Origin: Pseudomonas corrugata
GTDB taxonomy: Bacteria > Pseudomonadota > Gammaproteobacteria > Pseudomonadales > Pseudomonadaceae
Assembly (NCBI RefSeq): GCF_001269905.1
Contig: NZ_LHVK01000003.1
Coordinates: forward strand, 310,001 to 374,000
Reading direction: 5' to 3'
Length of the DNA: 64,000 nucleotides
The notes below the pieces were generated by a model. The model was not told the origin of the DNA. It did not search any database and worked only from the letters and a program-made list of their open reading frames with translations. How positions within the stretch are numbered: position 1 is the stretch's first letter; the number at the start of each line of letters is the position of its first letter. Below are positions 35,845-44,307 of this stretch, one piece after another. The position numbers and the translations under genes are program-made.

Positions 35845-37194
35845 TTACAAGAAGATGAACTTGGCGATGAAGATCGCGCAGAGCACCCACAGGCTGACAG
35901 AAATTTCCTTGCGTTTACCGGTGCCGGCCTTGAGTACCACGTAGGTGATGAAACCCAGTGCAATACCGTCGGCGACCGAAAAGGTCAGGGGCATCATGAT
36001 GGCCGTGACGATGGCCGGAATGCTGTCGGTCGGCTCGTCCCATTCGATATGGGCCATGCCGCCCATCATCAGCATGGCGACGTAGATCAAGGCTCCGGCC
36101 GTGGCATAAGCGGGGATCATCCCCGCCAGCGGTGCGAAGAACATGGCGGCAATAAATAGCACGCCGACGGTCACCGCGGTAAGCCCTGTCCGGCCTCCCG
36201 CCGCGACACCGGCAGCGCTTTCCACGTAACTGGTCACCGGCGGTACGCCGACCATGGCGCCGAATACGCTGGAAGCGCTGTCGGCTTTCAGGGCGCGGGA
36301 AAGATTCTCGATCCGGCCATCGGGCTTCACCAGACCAGCACGCTGGGCCACGCCCATCAAGGTGCCGGCGGTGTCGAACATGTGCACGAACAGGAAGGCC
36401 AGCACCACGCTGATCATGCTGACGTTGAACACGCCGGCCACATCCATCGCCATCCAGGTCGGTGCCAGGCTCGGCGGCGTCGACATCACACCATTGTACT
36501 GCACCAGGCCCAGGCCCCAGCCGGCCAGGGTCACGGCGATGATGCTGATCAGGATCGCGCCGAACACCCGGTGATAACTGAGCACGGCGATCATCAGGAA
36601 GCACACGGCGGCGAGCAGCGGGCCGGGTTCGCGCAACGAGCCGAGCTTGATCAGGGTGGCGGGGCTGTCGACGATGATTCCGGCGGTCTTCAGGCCGATC
36701 AGTCCGAGGAACAACCCGACCCCTGCACCCATGGCGAACCGCAAGCTCACCGGAATGCTGTTGAGCAGCCACTCACGAACCCGCGACAGGGTCAGGATCA
36801 TGAACAGCACGCCGGAAATGAACACCGCGCCCAACGCTGTTTCCCAGTTGTAACCCATGGTGCCGACCACGGTGTAGGTGAAGAAGGCATTCAGGCCCAT
36901 GCCCGGTGCCAGGCCTACCGGCCAGTTGGCATACAGGCCCATCAACAGGCAACCGAGGGCTGCGGCAATACAGGTGGCGACGAACGCCGCGCCGTGGTCG
37001 ATGCCGGCGTCGGCCATGATGTTGGGGTTGACGAAAATGATGTAGGCCATGGTGATGAAGGTCGTCAGGCCGGCGATCAGCTCGGTCTTCACCGTGGTGC
37101 CATGCAAGCTGAGTTTGAAGATGCGCTCCAGCCAGCCATTGCTTGATGGCGGCGAGAGGTCCAGCGTCCGGGCTTCGGGTTTGCGGCTTTCCAC
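35845..37194 (-). CDS. NCS2-family purine permease (AzgA-like)
   Basis: The 449-residue protein has about twelve hydrophobic segments and AzgA-subfamily motifs (LIAGLTTFITMAYIIFVNP, GMGLNAFFTYTVV, FVHMFDTAGTLMGVA, SSVFGAMVGVPPVTSYVESA). This subgroup imports adenine, guanine or hypoxanthine with protons. It belongs functionally with the urate genes about 8 kb away and shares a TTGTATACAA palindrome upstream with puuE. Whether it takes hypoxanthine/guanine or urate cannot be told from sequence alone. Confidence 0.93.
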   Translation of the reverse strand: MESRKPEARTLDLSPPSSNGWLERIFKLSLHGTTVKTELIAGLTTFITMAYIIFVNPNIMADAGIDHGAAFVATCIAAALGCLLMGLYANWPVGLAPGMGLNAFFTYTVVGTMGYNWETALGAVFISGVLFMILTLSRVREWLLNSIPVSLRFAMGAGVGLFLGLIGLKTAGIIVDSPATLIKLGSLREPGPLLAAVCFLMIAVLSYHRVFGAILISIIAVTLAGWGLGLVQYNGVMSTPPSLAPTWMAMDVAGVFNVSMISVVLAFLFVHMFDTAGTLMGVAQRAGLVKPDGRIENLSRALKADSASSVFGAMVGVPPVTSYVESAAGVAAGGRTGLTAVTVGVLFIAAMFFAPLAGMIPAYATAGALIYVAMLMMGGMAHIEWDEPTDSIPAIVTAIMMPLTFSVADGIALGFITYVVLKAGTGKRKEISVSLWVLCAIFIAKFIFL

Positions 37195-37293
37195 AGCGAG
37201 TACTCCTCAACAGTTTTATTGTTATTTCCAGCGTCGCAGGCCTTGCGGGGGGAGACTCGCGCGCTTTGAGGCAGGTAAGGCTGGCGAAGTAGT

Positions 37294-37344
37294 TGACCTG
37301 TTGGTCAGGAACTCGCACGAAGCGAATTATGCTTTTGTATACAA
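37294..37344. promoter_or_regulatory. Candidate operators upstream of the NCS2 permease
   Basis: TTGTATACAA (37335-37344), identical to the puuE-side palindrome, lies 141 bases upstream of the permease start; a second imperfect palindrome TGACCTGTTGGTCA lies at 37294-37307. The rest of the 321-base gap to the MarR gene contains a REP pair. Confidence 0.5.
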
Positions 37345-37415
37345 ATAAAGCAAATAATGTTTTCTGTTTTGTCGACGAAATGTTTGGTGATATGGATATA
37401 TCGCCTGGGAGGGCG

Positions 37416-37482
37416 CTATCGCGGACAAGCCTTGCTCCCACAGATACGGATCATCTTGTGGGAGCAAAGCTTGCTCGCGATG
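37416..37482. repeat. REP pair (diverged)
   Basis: CTATCGCGGACAAGCCTTGC followed by TTGTGGGAGCAAAGCTTGCT, in inverted orientation, lies between the NCS2 permease and MarR genes. Confidence 0.75.
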
Positions 37483-37515
37483 GATAGCTCAGGCCATGCA
37501 TGACTTGAATTGATA

Positions 37516-37962
37516 TCAGTCGGCGGATACCTGACCCTTGCCCAGCGCCATGTTCACCGCCAGCCACCCATTCACCGCCGCTTCCCCGGCTTCGGCAAAC
37601 ACCCGCTCCAGCAATTTCACCTGTTCGCGCCGCAACGCCTGTTCGAATCGTGCCCCTTCTGCGGTCAACTCCAGCAGCCGCTTACGCTTGTCGGTCTCGG
37701 ACGCGACGCTGTTGACCAGATGCATTTCCATCAGTTGCCGCAGCGGCATGTTCAGGGCTTGTTTGGTGACGCCCAGCAGGGCCAGCAATTCCTTCACGCT
37801 GAGGGACGGATACCGGGCGACGAAAAAAACGATGCGCTGATGCACCCGGCTCAACCCACGGCGCTCGAGCATTTCATCGGCCTTGGCGGTGAACGCCTGG
37901 TAGCCGAAGAAAAACGCTTCCATGGCCATCTGCTGGGAAGTCGGATTTTTAAGGTCAAGCAT
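37516..37962 (-). CDS. MarR-family transcriptional regulator
   Basis: The 148-residue protein has the MarR winged-helix core (SVKELLALLGVTKQALNMPL recognition region, then SETDKRKRLLELTAEGARF wing). It is divergent from a PLP aminotransferase gene. One of two matching palindromes covers its own start codon, consistent with autorepression and control of the neighbour. Ligand unknown. Confidence 0.9.
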   Translation of the reverse strand: MLDLKNPTSQQMAMEAFFFGYQAFTAKADEMLERRGLSRVHQRIVFFVARYPSLSVKELLALLGVTKQALNMPLRQLMEMHLVNSVASETDKRKRLLELTAEGARFEQALRREQVKLLERVFAEAGEAAVNGWLAVNMALGKGQVSAD

Positions 37963-38010
37963 ATTGACGTATCCAGAAGGGTCGGAGTAATTTCGGTCAA
38001 GCAGTTTGAC
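37954..38010. promoter_or_regulatory. Two matched MarR operator candidates
   Basis: GTCAAGCATATTGAC (37954-37968, overlapping the MarR start codon) and GTCAAGCAGTTTGAC (37996-38010) share the five-base arms GTCAA/TTGAC and differ at only two central bases. They are 42 bases apart centre to centre, i.e. on the same DNA face. Confidence 0.65.
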
Positions 38011-38044
38011 TTATTTCCCTAATGCCTCGCTACAGGTGCCCCCC

Positions 38045-39211
38045 ATGGCTTTTTCCGAACGTGTCTCGCGCCTCAAAAGTTCTTTGATTCGAGAAATCCT
38101 CGCAGCGGCCCAACGCCCTGAGGTGATGTCGTTCGCCGGCGGTCTGCCCGCCGAAGCCATGCTGCCGAAGGTGGAGTGGGACGCCATGCCCCTGGCCATG
38201 GGCCAATACGGCATGAGCGAAGGGGAACCGGTCCTGCGCGAAGCCTTGGCGGCGCAGGCACGGGCGCTGGGCCTGGCTTGTGAGGCGAGTCAGGTGCTGG
38301 TGGTCAGCGGCTCGCAGCAGACCCTCGACCTGGCGGCGAAGCTGCACATCGACGTCGGCACCGAGATCATGCTGGAGGCACCGACCTACCTGGCGGCGCT
38401 GCAGATTTTCCAGCTGTTCGGCGCCGACTGCATCACCGTCCCCCTGCAGGCCGATGGCCCGGACCTGAAGCAATTGCGGGCACGCCTGGAACAGCATCGA
38501 CCGGCGTTCATCTACTTGATCCCCACGTTCCAGAATCCGTCGGCGGTGCGCTACAGCGAGGCCAAGCGCGACGCGGTGGCGGCACTGCTGGATGAGTTCG
38601 GTGTGACCCTGATCGAAGACGAACCCTACCGCGAACTGACCTTCGACGGCGGCAGCGCCACGCCGATTGTCAGTCGCTTGAAGAAAGCCAGTTGGATCTA
38701 CACCGGCACCGTGTCGAAAACCCTGCTGCCGGGGCTGCGGGTGGGCTACCTGATTGCCAGCCCGGACCTGTTCCCGCACCTGTTGCGCCTCAAGCAATCG
38801 GCGGATCTGCACACCAATCGCATCGGCCAATGGCAGGCGTTGCAATGGATCGGCAGCGAGAAGTACCGCAGCCACCTCAGCGAGCTAAGGGATTTTTACC
38901 GGGATCGTCGCGACCGGTTCCAGGCTGCGCTGCACACGCATTTTTCCGACATAGCGGACTGGAACATACCCCAGGGCGGGCTGTTTTTCTGGTTGACCCT
39001 CAAGCAGCCGCTGGACACCCGTACGTTGCTCGCCGCCGCGCTGGCAGCGGATGTGGCGTTCATGCCGGGAGAACCGTTCTTCCCCGAGCCGGACCAGCAC
39101 CCGGGGCACTTGCGCTTGAACTTCAGCCACATCGATCCGGCCCGGCTGGATGAAGGGTTGAGGCGGCTGGCAGGGGTGGTGCGGGCAGCGTTGGCTGCCG
39201 AGGCGGCGTGA
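38045..39211 (+). CDS. PLP-dependent aminotransferase (fold type I, LysN/MocR-like class)
   Basis: The 388-residue protein has MSFAGGLPAEAMLP near the N-terminus, a PLP-phosphate binding SGSQQTLDL, IPTFQNPSAVRY, DEPYRELTF and the Schiff-base lysine in YTGTVSKTLLPGLRVGY. It belongs to the group including 2-aminoadipate and aromatic aminotransferases. I start at ATG 38045 (MAFSERVSR); an upstream ATG at 38006 would fall inside the putative operator. Substrate unknown; the divergent MarR gene is probably its regulator. Confidence 0.9.
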   Translation: MAFSERVSRLKSSLIREILAAAQRPEVMSFAGGLPAEAMLPKVEWDAMPLAMGQYGMSEGEPVLREALAAQARALGLACEASQVLVVSGSQQTLDLAAKLHIDVGTEIMLEAPTYLAALQIFQLFGADCITVPLQADGPDLKQLRARLEQHRPAFIYLIPTFQNPSAVRYSEAKRDAVAALLDEFGVTLIEDEPYRELTFDGGSATPIVSRLKKASWIYTGTVSKTLLPGLRVGYLIASPDLFPHLLRLKQSADLHTNRIGQWQALQWIGSEKYRSHLSELRDFYRDRRDRFQAALHTHFSDIADWNIPQGGLFFWLTLKQPLDTRTLLAAALAADVAFMPGEPFFPEPDQHPGHLRLNFSHIDPARLDEGLRRLAGVVRAALAAEAA

Positions 39212-39240
39212 GGCGGTGGGTCTTGTGGTGAGCGGGCCAG

Positions 39241-39320
39241 CGCTATCGCGAGCAGGCTCGCTCCCACAGAAGTTTTGTGAACACTGAAGATCCTATGTGG
39301 GAGCGAGCCTGCTCGCGATG
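39241..39320. repeat. REP pair
   Basis: CGCTATCGCGAGCAGGCTCG and the inverse TATGTGGGAGCGAGCCTGCT, separated by about 28 bases, lie between convergent genes. Confidence 0.85.
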
Positions 39321-39346
39321 GGGCCTTCACATCTCCCCAAGAACCA

Positions 39347-39718
39347 TCAGACCGCCGAAAACCGCTTGTCCAGATAATCAATGATTACCTTGGACTCGTA
39401 CATCCAGGTGGTCTGGCCATTCTCTTCGATACGCAGGCACGGCACCTTGATCCTGCCGCCTTGCTCCAGCAGTGTCTGGCGATCCTGCTCGTTGTTCTTC
39501 GCATCGCGCAGGGCCACTGGTACGTTGAGGCGGCGCAGGGTGCGGCGGGTTTTCACGCAGAACGGGCATGCATGGAATTGATACAGCGTCAGGCTGCGGG
39601 CGGCCTGGTCGACTTGCGCCTGGGTGTCGGCCGGGCGTTTTTTCTTGCCTGGACGGGTGATGAAGTCGATGAAGATGATCAGTTGGCCCAAACCAACTCG
39701 AAGTGCTTTGACGATCAC
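39347..39718 (-). CDS. Glutaredoxin/GST N-terminal-like protein
   Basis: The 123-residue protein has an N-terminal hydrophobic stretch (VGLGQLIIFIDFITRP) and a thioredoxin-fold domain with CPFC redox motif (YQFHACPFCVKTRRTL), cis-Pro in KVPCLRI and a C-terminal WMYESKVIIDYL. It probably acts in thiol-disulphide exchange with glutathione, perhaps at the membrane. Start is GTG 39718, preceded by GAGG. Confidence 0.85.
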   Translation of the reverse strand: MIVKALRVGLGQLIIFIDFITRPGKKKRPADTQAQVDQAARSLTLYQFHACPFCVKTRRTLRRLNVPVALRDAKNNEQDRQTLLEQGGRIKVPCLRIEENGQTTWMYESKVIIDYLDKRFSAV

Positions 39719-39783
39719 GGTATAAGCCTCGCGGCAGGGAAGAAGAGGGCGCGCAGCTTACCTGATTTTTCACGGGCGAAAAA

Positions 39784-39806
39784 AAACCGGCGATCGATGC
39801 CGGTTT
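39784..39806 (-). terminator. Terminator of folE
   Basis: AAACCGGC (39784-39791) and GCCGGTTT (39799-39806) form a stem with flanking A and T runs, 16 bases past the folE stop; on the minus strand a run of T follows. Confidence 0.85.
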
Positions 39807-39821
39807 TTCTCGAACGACAGC

Positions 39822-40367
39822 TTACTTGATGAGGCTGAGAAATTCGCTGCGGGTAGCGGCGTTTTCACGGAACTCACCGAGCATCACCGAGGTGATCATC
39901 GAAGAGTTCTGCTTTTCCACGCCACGCATCATCATGCACATGTGCTTGGCCTCGATCACCACCGCCACGCCCAGGGCGCCGGTGACCTGCTGGACCGCGT
40001 CGGCGATCTGGCGGCTGAGGTTTTCCTGGATCTGCAGGCGACGTGCATACATGTCGACGATCCGCGCGACCTTCGACAGCCCCAGCACCTTGCCGCTCGG
40101 GATATAGGCCACATGGGCCTTGCCGATGAACGGCAGCAGGTGATGCTCGCACAACGAGTACAACTCGATGTCCTTGACCAGCACCATTTCGCTGTTGTCG
40201 GAGCTGAACAAGGCACCGTTGGTGACTTCTTCGAGAGTCTGTTCATAACCACGGCAGAGGTACTGCATGGCCTTGGCAGCACGCTTGGGCGTGTCGAGCA
40301 GGCCCTCGCGGGAAACGTCCTCGCCCAGTTGGCCGAGAATCGCGGTGTAATTCTGTTCCAGAGACAT
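39822..40367 (-). CDS. folE: GTP cyclohydrolase I
   Basis: The 181-residue enzyme contains the FolE zinc site ([19 protein letters not shown], with a further ligand in [12 protein letters not shown]) and the [12 protein letters not shown]-terminal motif. It converts GTP to 7,8-dihydroneopterin triphosphate for folate and pterin synthesis. Position next to the Smr gene is conserved with PA1674/PA1675 in P. aeruginosa, where this copy is called folE2. Confidence 0.96.
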   Translation of the reverse strand: MSLEQNYTAILGQLGEDVSREGLLDTPKRAAKAMQYLCRGYEQTLEEVTNGALFSSDNSEMVLVKDIELYSLCEHHLLPFIGKAHVAYIPSGKVLGLSKVARIVDMYARRLQIQENLSRQIADAVQQVTGALGVAVVIEAKHMCMMMRGVEKQNSSMITSVMLGEFRENAATRSEFLSLIK

Positions 40368-40444
40368 GAAACTACCTGTGGGATTTTACGCAAAGGGCAA
40401 GGGTACGGTGGCGGACACGGCGCTGCAAGCTCGGCAATCGAGGG

Positions 40445-41002
40445 CTACTCGTCGCGGCCTTCCATCATGGTGCGCTTGAGCATCACGTATACCGCCCCGG
40501 CGCCACCGTGTTTCGCCTGGCAGGAGGTGAAGCCCAGCACTTGCGGGTGCTGGCGCAGCCAGGTGTTGACGTGGCTCTTGATCATCGGCCGCTTGCCGTC
40601 CAGGCGCACGGCCTTGCCGTGGGTGACACGCACGCAGCGGATTTCGAATTTCGTGGCTTCGGCGAGGAAGGCCCAGAGGGTTTCCCGGGCTTTTTCGACG
40701 CTCATGCCATGCAGGTCGAGACTGCCCTCGAAGGGGATCTGGCCGACCTTCAGCTTGCGCATCTGGCTTTCCTGGACGCCGTCGCGCGCCCACATCAACT
40801 CGTCTTCGGGACCTACGTCGATCACGAACTGATCGGACAATCCGTCCACGGTCGTGGCGTCGGCGCGCACGGTGGCGGCCTGTCGCAGCTTGGCGATCTG
40901 TGCGCGATCGGCTTTGGGTTTGCCGGTGTCGGCGCGATCGTGTTTGATCGGTTTAACGCCCTGGATCGCACTTTTGAACAGGGAAAAATCGTCGTCTTGC
41001 AT
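40445..41002 (-). CDS. Smr-domain protein
   Basis: The 185-residue protein has a C-terminal Smr domain with SLDLHGMSVEKARETL, VRVTHGKAV and HGGAGAVYVML. Stand-alone Smr proteins of this kind are DNA- or RNA-nicking or -binding proteins; the role in Pseudomonas is not established. The N-terminal half (FSLFKSAIQGVKPIKHD) is charged and probably flexible. It lies upstream of folE on the same strand, 77 bases away. Confidence 0.9.
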   Translation of the reverse strand: MQDDDFSLFKSAIQGVKPIKHDRADTGKPKADRAQIAKLRQAATVRADATTVDGLSDQFVIDVGPEDELMWARDGVQESQMRKLKVGQIPFEGSLDLHGMSVEKARETLWAFLAEATKFEIRCVRVTHGKAVRLDGKRPMIKSHVNTWLRQHPQVLGFTSCQAKHGGAGAVYVMLKRTMMEGRDE

Positions 41003-41076
41003 GTCAGCCTCCGCGAAGGCTGGCCAGTTTACCCAAGTCCGGCGGGATCGGGCGCGACAAAACGTCGGATGGCGGG

Positions 41077-41397
41077 TCAGTCGTGCTTTTTCATCAGGTG
41101 CGGAGCCATGGCCAGCTCCAGGGATTGGCGGGCGCGACGGCGGCAGAGGCGCCAGAGCCAGATACCCAGCAACAGGACAAGAAGACCCACGGCCAGGATG
41201 ATCGCCGAACCGAGCGGGGAGGCGTTCAAATCCCCCAGCGCGGGCGGGCGGCCCAACAGGCTCGCGGCACCGGCCATGGCCAGCAGGACGCCGAGTGTTG
41301 CCAGCAGCGCCGCGATGGCCGCGCCAAAACGAAACCGCCAGTTGCTCGGGCCTTTGGGCCGCAAGCGACGTGCGTCAAAACCATCGGATAACTTCAT
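41077..41397 (-). CDS. Two-helix inner-membrane protein, unknown function
   Basis: The 106-residue protein has a basic N-terminus and two hydrophobic segments (about 27-47 and 61-83) followed by a basic tail (RRARQSLELAMAPHLMKKHD). GGAAGG precedes the ATG. It is conserved in position between the Smr and cysteine-hydrolase genes in Pseudomonas as I recall; function unknown. Confidence 0.7.
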   Translation of the reverse strand: MKLSDGFDARRLRPKGPSNWRFRFGAAIAALLATLGVLLAMAGAASLLGRPPALGDLNASPLGSAIILAVGLLVLLLGIWLWRLCRRRARQSLELAMAPHLMKKHD

Positions 41398-41518
41398 TCC
41401 GACCTTCCTCAGTGGGTATCGGCCCTTCGACCGGAAGATGTTCGGGTTGTTCCTGAGGATAGGGCTAATGGGAGTCTTTTGCGGATGAGCGGCGGAGGCG
41501 GCCGCTCATCGAGGGCAA

Positions 41519-42109
41519 TCAGATCAAGTCGTGGGTCAGGGCCAGCGTCGCGAAATTGTCCGCCATGATCGCCATTTCAGTCTGGTGCACTTGTTCGGCG
41601 CTCAGGACACCGCCCTTGTGCGGCAAGTCGCGGGTGGCGCAGGCGTCTTCCACCAGGGTGCAGCGAAAGCCCAGGTTCTTGGCGGCACGCACGGTGGTGC
41701 TGACGCTGGAATGGCTCATGAATCCGCAGACGATCAGATCCAGGGGACCGAACTCTTCCAGGCGCTTTTTCAATTCGGTGCCATGGAAGGCGCTGGGCAG
41801 CAGCTTACCGATAATGGTTTCGTCATCCAGGGGTTCGAGGCCTGGAATGAATTCCCCGCGTTCGCCCTGTGGATCGAACAGCCCGCCGTGGGTGCCCAGG
41901 TGGCGCACGTGCACGATCGGCCGGCCGGCGGCACGGGCCGCGCCGAGCAGTTGCTTGATGTTCGCAACCGCTGCATCCATGCCGCTCAGGGCCAGGGGGC
42001 CGGCGAGGTATTCTTTCTGGGCATCGATGATGATCAGGGTCGCTTGACTCAGATTGGCCGCTGCGTAACCACGGCCGCTGAGTTGAAACATCGTTTTTGG
42101 AACGGACAT
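41519..42109 (-). CDS. Isochorismatase-fold hydrolase lacking the usual Cys
   Basis: The 196-residue protein has the family Asp (IIIDAQKEYL, D29) and Lys (IIGKLLPSAF, K102). In the nucleophile segment, which normally reads like GxxTxxCVxxTxR, it has GFMSHSSVSTTVR: Ser135 stands where the catalytic Cys is expected. It therefore either uses Ser, works like the Cys-free isochorismatases, or is inactive. AAGGAG precedes the ATG. Divergent from prmB. Confidence 0.85.
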   Translation of the reverse strand: MSVPKTMFQLSGRGYAAANLSQATLIIIDAQKEYLAGPLALSGMDAAVANIKQLLGAARAAGRPIVHVRHLGTHGGLFDPQGERGEFIPGLEPLDDETIIGKLLPSAFHGTELKKRLEEFGPLDLIVCGFMSHSSVSTTVRAAKNLGFRCTLVEDACATRDLPHKGGVLSAEQVHQTEMAIMADNFATLALTHDLI

Positions 42110-42363
42110 TCTGGGGCTCCTTCGGGTGGGGCTTTTGCGACATTGTCCTCTGGCTGAGCGGTTCTGTGAATCGCTTCCATCGCAAGCGCCGTCGTTGCTG
42201 GCCTACAGCCTTGTCAAGACGCCCGTCTTGTTCAATGGGTGGCGCAAAAAACGGAAGGTTCCTACGCCTGCTCTGGCGTTTTTCAGTCGTCCTTGAGGCG
42301 CGTTTGGGTAGGCGCGCGTTTGGCTGTTAGACTCGCCAGTCGTTTTTTCTGGAGTTTGCCGCT

Positions 42364-43272
42364 GTGATCACTTCCCGTCTTCGTACCCTGCGCGACCATA
42401 TCCGTTGGGCCGTCAGCCGTTTCCATGGGGAAGATCTGTTTTTCGGCCACGGCACTGACAATGCGTGGGATGAGGCTCGCCAACTGGTACTGGGCGCGCT
42501 GCACCTGCCTTGGGAAATCGCCGACAGCTATCTGGATTGCAGTCTGGAAGACGACGAATTGGTCCATGTGCAGCGCCTGCTGCAGCGACGTATCGCGGAG
42601 CGCATCCCGGCGGCCTACCTGTTGGGCGAGGCCTGGTTCTGCGGGATGTCTTTCATTGTCGACGAGCGCGTGCTCATCCCGCGCTCGCCCATCGGTGAGT
42701 TGATCGAAAAGCGTTTCGAACCCTGGTTGGCCCAGGCACCGGCACGGATCCTAGACCTGTGCACCGGTTCCGGCTGTATCGGTATCGCCTGTGCCTATGA
42801 ATTTCCGGAAGCCGAAGTGGTGCTGGCCGACCTGTCGTTCGACGCACTGGAAGTGGCCAACCAGAACATCGAGCGCCACGGCGTCGATGAACGTGTATTC
42901 ACCGTCCAGGGCGATGGTTTCGACGGGCTGCCGGGACAGCGTTTCGACCTGATCGTGTCGAACCCGCCCTACGTCGATGCGGAAGACTTCGCTGACATGC
43001 CCCAGGAGTACCAGCATGAGCCGGAGTTGGGCCTGGCCTGTGGCGATGATGGCTTGAACCTGGTACGCCGGATGCTGGCCGAGGCGGCCGACCATCTGAC
43101 CGAGAAGGGATTGCTGATTGTCGAGGTAGGCAACAGCCAGGTTCATGTCGAGGCGTTGTACCCCGAAGTCGATTTCGCCTGGCTGGATTTCGAACGCGGC
43201 GGGCATGGCGTGTTCATGCTCAGTGCCGAGCAGTGCCGCCAGCATCAGGAGCTGTTCGCTTCGCGGGTTTGA
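42364..43272 (+). CDS. prmB: Ribosomal protein L3 N5-glutamine methyltransferase
   Basis: The 302-residue SAM-dependent methyltransferase has the class I motif [17 protein letters not shown] and the glutamine-methylating NPPYVD motif, plus the PrmB-type N-terminal helical domain ([23 protein letters not shown]). It methylates L3. GTG 42364 is used, with GGAG ten bases upstream. Position upstream of aroC is conserved (PA1678). Confidence 0.95.
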   Translation: MITSRLRTLRDHIRWAVSRFHGEDLFFGHGTDNAWDEARQLVLGALHLPWEIADSYLDCSLEDDELVHVQRLLQRRIAERIPAAYLLGEAWFCGMSFIVDERVLIPRSPIGELIEKRFEPWLAQAPARILDLCTGSGCIGIACAYEFPEAEVVLADLSFDALEVANQNIERHGVDERVFTVQGDGFDGLPGQRFDLIVSNPPYVDAEDFADMPQEYQHEPELGLACGDDGLNLVRRMLAEAADHLTEKGLLIVEVGNSQVHVEALYPEVDFAWLDFERGGHGVFMLSAEQCRQHQELFASRV

Positions 43273-43302
43273 CTGAAGCGAGATCGCCTGTCAGTTCCCC
43301 CT

Positions 43303-43388
43303 GTGGGAGCGAGCCTGCTCGCGAAGGCGTCAGATCAGTTGCAGGGTAGTGGCTGACACACCGCCTTCGCGAGCAGGCTCGCTCCCAC
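43303..43388. repeat. REP pair
   Basis: GTGGGAGCGAGCCTGCTCGC and its inverse surround a 40-base spacer between convergent genes. Confidence 0.85.
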
Positions 43389-43419
43389 AGGGGATTGCAT
43401 CCATAGCTATAGCGTGGTC

Positions 43420-44208
43420 TCAGTGCCGCGTCGCAATCCAGATCAGCAAGCCCGCCTGGAACATGGCAAACGCTACCAGGCAGGTGATGGTGAAGCGCAG
43501 GCCGGTGTCTTCGCGTTTGAACTTGTTGACCTTTTCCTCCTGCTGCTTGAGCTTGACCTCCTGTTCCGCCAGGTTCTGCTCGGCTTGTTGCAGCATCTGC
43601 GCGGCTTCGAGGATTTCCACGAACTGCAGCTTTTCGGTATTCCAGTCTCCTTTCAGGTCACCGACCTGGGCATTCTTGACGCTGCCCTTGAGGTGCTGGG
43701 CGTCGGCATAGACCACTTCGAAGCCATGGGCCTGCAGGAAGCGGTCGCGGCGCAGCCGGGTATCTTCGTTCAACGCGTCCTTGTTGTTCAGGTCGGTGCC
43801 GTCCACCCGATAGCTTGACCAGCGCTTCTTGGCCCACGTAATGGCCTGGGCTGCGAGGAAGCGGCCGATGCCGCGGTTCATCGGCTCCATCTGCAGGCTT
43901 TCCGGGGAAAAATGCAGGCGCTTCTCGACGTGATCGGCCCAGACATCCAGGTGGTTCTGTTCCTTGCGCACGCGTTGGCCTGGCAACTGGATGCTCATGC
44001 GCAACAAGCTGCGTTCCTTGCTGTGGCGCTCGGCGTAGCTGAATTCGACAAACCGCAATGGCCGCGCGCCCGTGGCACGGTCCGTCTTGAGCGGGGCCAG
44101 CCGGAGCATCTTGTGGTGCTCGGCTTGCACGTCCGCCCAAGGCAGCTCCGCCGTCGGTGTGGCGGGCGTTTCGGCGGTGGTGTCGGGTGAAGTTTCAGTC
44201 TCAGTCAT
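43420..44208 (-). CDS. Coiled-coil protein with C-terminal membrane anchor, unknown function
   Basis: The 262-residue protein has a Thr/Pro/Glu-rich N-terminus (1-25), a central domain (HHKMLRLAPLKTDRATGARP ... GIGRFLAAQAITWAKKRW) with an acyltransferase-like feel that I cannot confirm, a Gln/Glu/Lys-rich coiled coil (about 190-235) and one hydrophobic helix near the end (CLVAFAMFQAGLLIWIA). This suggests a tail-anchored inner-membrane protein. It matches the position of PA1679, a protein of unknown function. Confidence 0.8.
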   Translation of the reverse strand: MTETETSPDTTAETPATPTAELPWADVQAEHHKMLRLAPLKTDRATGARPLRFVEFSYAERHSKERSLLRMSIQLPGQRVRKEQNHLDVWADHVEKRLHFSPESLQMEPMNRGIGRFLAAQAITWAKKRWSSYRVDGTDLNNKDALNEDTRLRRDRFLQAHGFEVVYADAQHLKGSVKNAQVGDLKGDWNTEKLQFVEILEAAQMLQQAEQNLAEQEVKLKQQEEKVNKFKREDTGLRFTITCLVAFAMFQAGLLIWIATRH

Positions 44209-44307
44209 AACGGCGAAATCCTGTCCTGGCCGGCTCGTCGGAAGCCAATGCGCTGTCCGACACCGATCTATCGGCCGTTTTTCCCAGGACTGGAGGGTTA
44301 AAAGCGC

